From the NCBI GenBank assembly GCA_003661975.1, contig QMXE01000003.1:1-40021 (forward strand): a stretch of DNA of 40,021 bases. Reading direction: 5' to 3'. The translations under genes were made by a program, and so were the position numbers. Positions 39,318 through 40,021 of this stretch are shown piece after piece. This DNA comes from Candidatus Bathyarchaeota archaeon. GTDB taxonomy: Archaea > Thermoproteota > Bathyarchaeia > Bathyarchaeales > DTEX01. The notes below the pieces were generated by a model. The model saw only the letters and a program-made list of their open reading frames with translations. It was not told the DNA's origin and did not search any database. Within the stretch, counting starts at the first letter, position 1; every line of letters starts with the position of its first letter.

Positions 39318-40021
39318 CTAAATCAACTCCACCATTCGTCTCCTACCTGTCTTCGCATCTACAACTGTAACGCGATCCGTGCATGCGAAGCATGGATCTA
39401 TACTCTCAATTATCACCCTTGCATCCTGAAGCCTATCGCCGCGAAGCATCTCGATTAATGCAAAGTCATTAGCGAAGGATGGGGTTCTCACCTTCACCCT
39501 TACAGGCATATTCGTCCCATCCGATCTAATGTAATAGACGAGTTCTCCGCGTGGAGCTTCAGCCCTCCCAATCTCCTCCCTCTCCAGAGGCTCACCAGGC
39601 TTAACGGCTATTTCTCCTCCCGGAAGATCATCAAGGGCCTGCTCGATTATGCTTATGCTCTCAAGCGTCTCCCTCGCTCTAACAGAGGTTCTAGCCCACA
39701 CATCACCCTCATCCTCTGTTATCACATTGAAGTCTAGCCTGTCATAGGCAGCGTATGGATCATCCCTACGCACATCGCTTTCCACTCCTGATCCACGTAG
39801 TGTAGGACCGACTGCTCCTAGACTTAACGCCTTCTCCCTTGGCAAGACTCCTATACCCTTAATCTTCTTTGTGAATGCCCCATTCCCATCTAAAAGTGAG
39901 AGCAGATAATCTGAGAGTTTCCTAAGGCTTCTGAGGACCTTACGGATCTTCTCAGCCTTCCTCGGAGTTATATCCCTCCTGACGCCGCCTATCGTATTAA
40001 TCAAATAGTTTATCCTATTCC
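39318..40021 (-). CDS. Group 4 [NiFe]-hydrogenase large subunit, N-terminus beyond window edge
   Basis: The C-terminal 233 residues of a NuoD/HycE/EchE-like catalytic subunit. The frame stays open to the window edge, so the TTG at 40004 is internal (the sequence NRINYLINTIGGVRRDI is continuous). GVLPREKALSLGAVGPTLRGSG and DPYAAYDRLDFNV are family blocks. The decisive feature is DPCFACTDR near the C-terminus: both Cys of the DPCxxC nickel site are present, so this is a hydrogenase rather than a complex I-type subunit that has lost nickel. The chain ends about 25 residues after the Ni motif. The N-terminal CxxC pair lies outside the window. Confidence 0.9.
   Translation of the reverse strand, partial: NRINYLINTIGGVRRDITPRKAEKIRKVLRSLRKLSDYLLSLLDGNGAFTKKIKGIGVLPREKALSLGAVGPTLRGSGVESDVRRDDPYAAYDRLDFNVITEDEGDVWARTSVRARETLESISIIEQALDDLPGGEIAVKPGEPLEREEIGRAEAPRGELVYYIRSDGTNMPVRVKVRTPSFANDFALIEMLRGDRLQDARVIIESIDPCFACTDRVTVVDAKTGRRRMVELI

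Noticed and set aside
40002-40004. TTG at 40004 as the start of the hydrogenase large subunit
   Set aside because: The frame is open to the window edge and the upstream residues continue the family sequence, so the true start is outside.
1-40021. tRNA, rRNA, CRISPR array, transposase or attachment site
   Set aside because: I looked for T-loop consensus sequences, regularly spaced repeats, transposase motifs and terminal repeats by eye and found none.

Overview
The window is archaeal chromosome. It encodes TBP, TFE, MBF1, NAC, aEF-1 beta, CDC48/VAT, Trm56, a TrmI-type tRNA methyltransferase, a Ser/His signal peptidase and a geranylgeranyl reductase, all in the archaeal form. Promoters carry TATA boxes about 25 nt before inferred transcription starts. 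Many starts are TTG or GTG, placed 4-6 nt after a GGTGA/GGAGGTGA Shine-Dalgarno (SD) box. A standalone LigD-type 3'-phosphoesterase, a group 4 [NiFe]-hydrogenase, a cytoplasmic GH9 hydrolase and a KDG kinase/aldolase pair suggest an anaerobic, carbohydrate-using member of the TACK side of the archaea (Bathyarchaeia- or Korarchaeota-like). That placement is inference; no rRNA is present. I saw no tRNA, rRNA, CRISPR array or insertion sequence.

Layout. 1-3.4 kb: a cis-prenyltransferase cut by the window edge, a YchF-type P-loop NTPase and a COG2509 flavoprotein. 3.4-5.7 kb: an aminotransferase divergent from a two-gene operon of the 3'-phosphoesterase and an unknown protein. 5.67-6.74 kb: a small heat-shock operon (winged-helix regulator and Hsp20) whose TATA box lies in the centre of a perfect 46-bp palindrome. 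7.0-11.4 kb: information-processing genes, NAC and a PUA protein on the minus strand, then MBF1, HflX, Trm56, TFE and an HD-domain protein on the plus strand. 11.4-16.3 kb: a minus-strand run of MBL hydrolase, LysE exporter, zinc ribbon, geranylgeranyl reductase, KDG-type kinase and aldolase. 16.3-20.4 kb: aEF-1 beta, CDC48 with a small winged-helix protein, and a DHH phosphoesterase convergent with a membrane-anchored HtrA protease. 21.6-23.6 kb: a URO-D-family protein and a CofE-like ligase. 23.7-31.9 kb: a plus-strand run of a kinase with a large extra N-terminal region, an RNase J-like nuclease, TrmI, signal peptidase, TBP, SIS sugar isomerase, degenerate HAD protein, CBS protein and short MscS channel. 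32.0-38.4 kb: GH9, a deoxyribosyltransferase-like protein, a deacetylase-like protein, a PiT phosphate permease behind a Gfo/Idh remnant, and a GNAT protein. 38.4-40.0 kb: group 4 hydrogenase genes, with the small subunit fused to a polyferredoxin and the large subunit cut by the window edge.

The most notable signals are the palindromic operator/promoter of the Hsp20 operon, HflX with no ordinary start codon before its conserved N-terminus, the TBP-SIS-HAD overlap operon with a HAD protein lacking catalytic residues, the hydrogenase small subunit-ferredoxin fusion, the unknown N-terminal region joined to a Bud32/RIO-like kinase, and a 45-nt perfect identity between the two ATPase cassettes of CDC48. 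I do not see an obvious large undescribed defence or mobile system.
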